DNA of 5,975 bases from Desulfobacterales bacterium. Lineage in GTDB: Bacteria; Desulfobacterota; Desulfobacteria; Desulfobacterales; RPRI01. This document shows, piece by piece, positions 5,375 to 5,975 of this stretch. Position 1 is the first letter of the stretch. Each line of letters starts with the position of its first letter. Below the pieces are notes generated by a model. It did not search any database, was not told where the DNA came from, and was given only the letters and a program-made list of their open reading frames with translations. A program made the translations under genes and the position numbers. The stretch is from contig JAUYEO010000224.1 of NCBI GenBank assembly GCA_030689795.1, positions 1 to 5,975 on the forward strand, in the 5' to 3' direction.

Positions 5375-5843
5375 TTCTTGAAGCTTTAATTTCATGGGCT
5401 TCTTCTTTTCTTTTATGAGCAATAACCGTTATCTCAACGGCCGCGCCTATTGCAAGCGCACTAACCCCAATGGTTTCCCGAGCTGGTCTATGGCTGCCAA
5501 ACCTTTTCGCGTAAATTGCGTTCATATTCGGGAATGTGCTCATATCGGTGAGATACACGCTGGAACGGGCAACATCAATCAATCCCAACCCTACGCCTTT
5601 TAACACCGCCTCGATGTTATTAAATACCTGTTCAGTTTGCTCCTCGATGGTGCCGCTGACCAATTTGCCGGTTTTAGGGTCTAATGGTAACTGACCGGAG
5701 AGATATATTGTATCTCCCGCAATAGATAGCTGAGAATAAGGGCCAACTGCTTTGGGTACATCCGGAATATCGTTCATGCGCTGGACGCTGGTTGTCGTAG
5801 TTGACTCTGTCAATTTTGGAAGTGGTACTGCAAAATCATTCAT
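5367..5843 (-). CDS. RidA/YjgF/YER057c/UK114-family protein (probable enamine/imine deaminase)
   Basis: RidA proteins are small trimeric cytosolic enzymes that hydrolyse reactive enamine/imine intermediates such as 2-aminoacrylate released by PLP enzymes. The domain runs from about residue 26 (PDVPKAVGPYSQ) through YLSGQLPLDPKTGKLV (47-62) and IEEQTEQVFNNIEAVL (66-81) to ARETIGVSALAIGAAVEI (121-138). The key Arg122 (equivalent to E. coli RidA Arg105) and Glu137 are present, which supports deaminase activity. The 158 aa exceed the usual 125-130. A 22-residue Thr/Pro-rich leader precedes Met23, and the C-terminal tail after IAHKRKEEA is also a little long. The ATG at 5843 is favoured because AGGAG lies 6 bases before it; Met23 would give a standard-length protein. 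Its 3' end overlaps a possible gene remnant, which suggests it once headed an operon. Confidence 0.9.
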   Translation of the reverse strand: MNDFAVPLPKLTESTTTTSVQRMNDIPDVPKAVGPYSQLSIAGDTIYLSGQLPLDPKTGKLVSGTIEEQTEQVFNNIEAVLKGVGLGLIDVARSSVYLTDMSTFPNMNAIYAKRFGSHRPARETIGVSALAIGAAVEITVIAHKRKEEAHEIKASRNA

Positions 5844-5849
5844 TTTTTT

Positions 5850-5854
5850 CTCCT
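5850..5854 (-). promoter_or_regulatory. Shine-Dalgarno deciding the RidA-family start
   Basis: Read on the - strand this is AGGAG, 6 bases before the ATG at 5843. It supports the long N-terminus over the internal Met23. Confidence 0.7.
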
Positions 5855-5867
5855 GTAAAATTAAAAT

Positions 5868-5885
5868 GCTGACACCATGATCAGC
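5868..5885 (-). terminator. Short hairpin upstream of the RidA-family gene
   Basis: GCTGA and TCAGC pair around an 8-base loop, and on the - strand a T-rich stretch (ATTTTAATTTTA) follows. It may be a weak terminator of a gene beyond the window, or part of the RidA leader. The rest of 5886-5975 shows only loose inverted repeats (such as AGTTGC at 5913 with GCAACT at 5945) and no credible gene. Confidence 0.25.
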
Positions 5886-5975
5886 CGATAGTGTAACGAG
5901 TCGGCGGCATAAAGTTGCTGGGCGATATTGCTCTATACCTCAAAGCAACTGCCTGTCTGTATGTCTATGATACGA

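Overview
The window is an ordinary bacterial chromosomal segment with two parts. The genes on the left are housekeeping genes on the + strand: lepA (translation factor EF4), then leuC and leuD (the two subunits of a 3-isopropylmalate dehydratase-type enzyme). The genes on the right are all on the - strand and look accessory. In their own reading order they are a RidA-family protein, a short apparent gene remnant, a ribbon-helix-helix (RHH) antitoxin with a PIN-domain toxin, and a second antitoxin/toxin pair of the RelE/ParE type. The two parts converge tail to tail in a 38-base gap between leuD and the RelE-like toxin. There are no RNA genes, insertion sequences or CRISPR arrays that I can support.

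Organism: moderate GC, Gram-negative style Shine-Dalgarno sites, a leuC of the short (about 430 aa) class, and dispersed repeats with arms beginning GGACGCAGAT. From memory I associate this combination with sulfate-reducing Desulfobacterota (former Deltaproteobacteria). That is inference; no marker in the window is decisive.

Layout: 1-73 holds the right-hand part of a dispersed repeat whose left arm lies before the window. 119-1915 is lepA. 1916-2154 holds a full copy of the same repeat (1943-2043) and then a perfect 14-bp inverted repeat (2076-2112) ahead of leuC. 2155-3444 and 3451-3975 are leuC and leuD, 6 bases apart and surely one operon. 4014-4277 and 4274-4474 are toxin and antitoxin of module 1. 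4475-4605 is non-coding, with a hairpin and AT-rich half-sites. 4606-5010 and 5007-5225 are the PIN toxin and RHH antitoxin of module 2, with a clear promoter and an operator-like palindrome at 5240-5273. 5270-5374 is a 34-codon reading frame that looks like the 5' stump of a gene once following ridA. 5367-5843 is the RidA-family gene. 5844-5975 is its upstream region, in which I see only weak inverted repeats.

How the genes relate: leuC and leuD together isomerise 2-isopropylmalate to 3-isopropylmalate in leucine synthesis, or carry out a closely related hydro-lyase reaction. The two toxin-antitoxin modules share one design: antitoxin first, its TGA overlapping the toxin ATG as ATGA, both in the same direction. 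The most interesting point is the junction at about 5270, where a reading frame overlapping the end of ridA stops inside the -35 box of the PIN/RHH module. This suggests that the accessory block arrived there and cut an older ridA operon. I found no clearly undescribed system.
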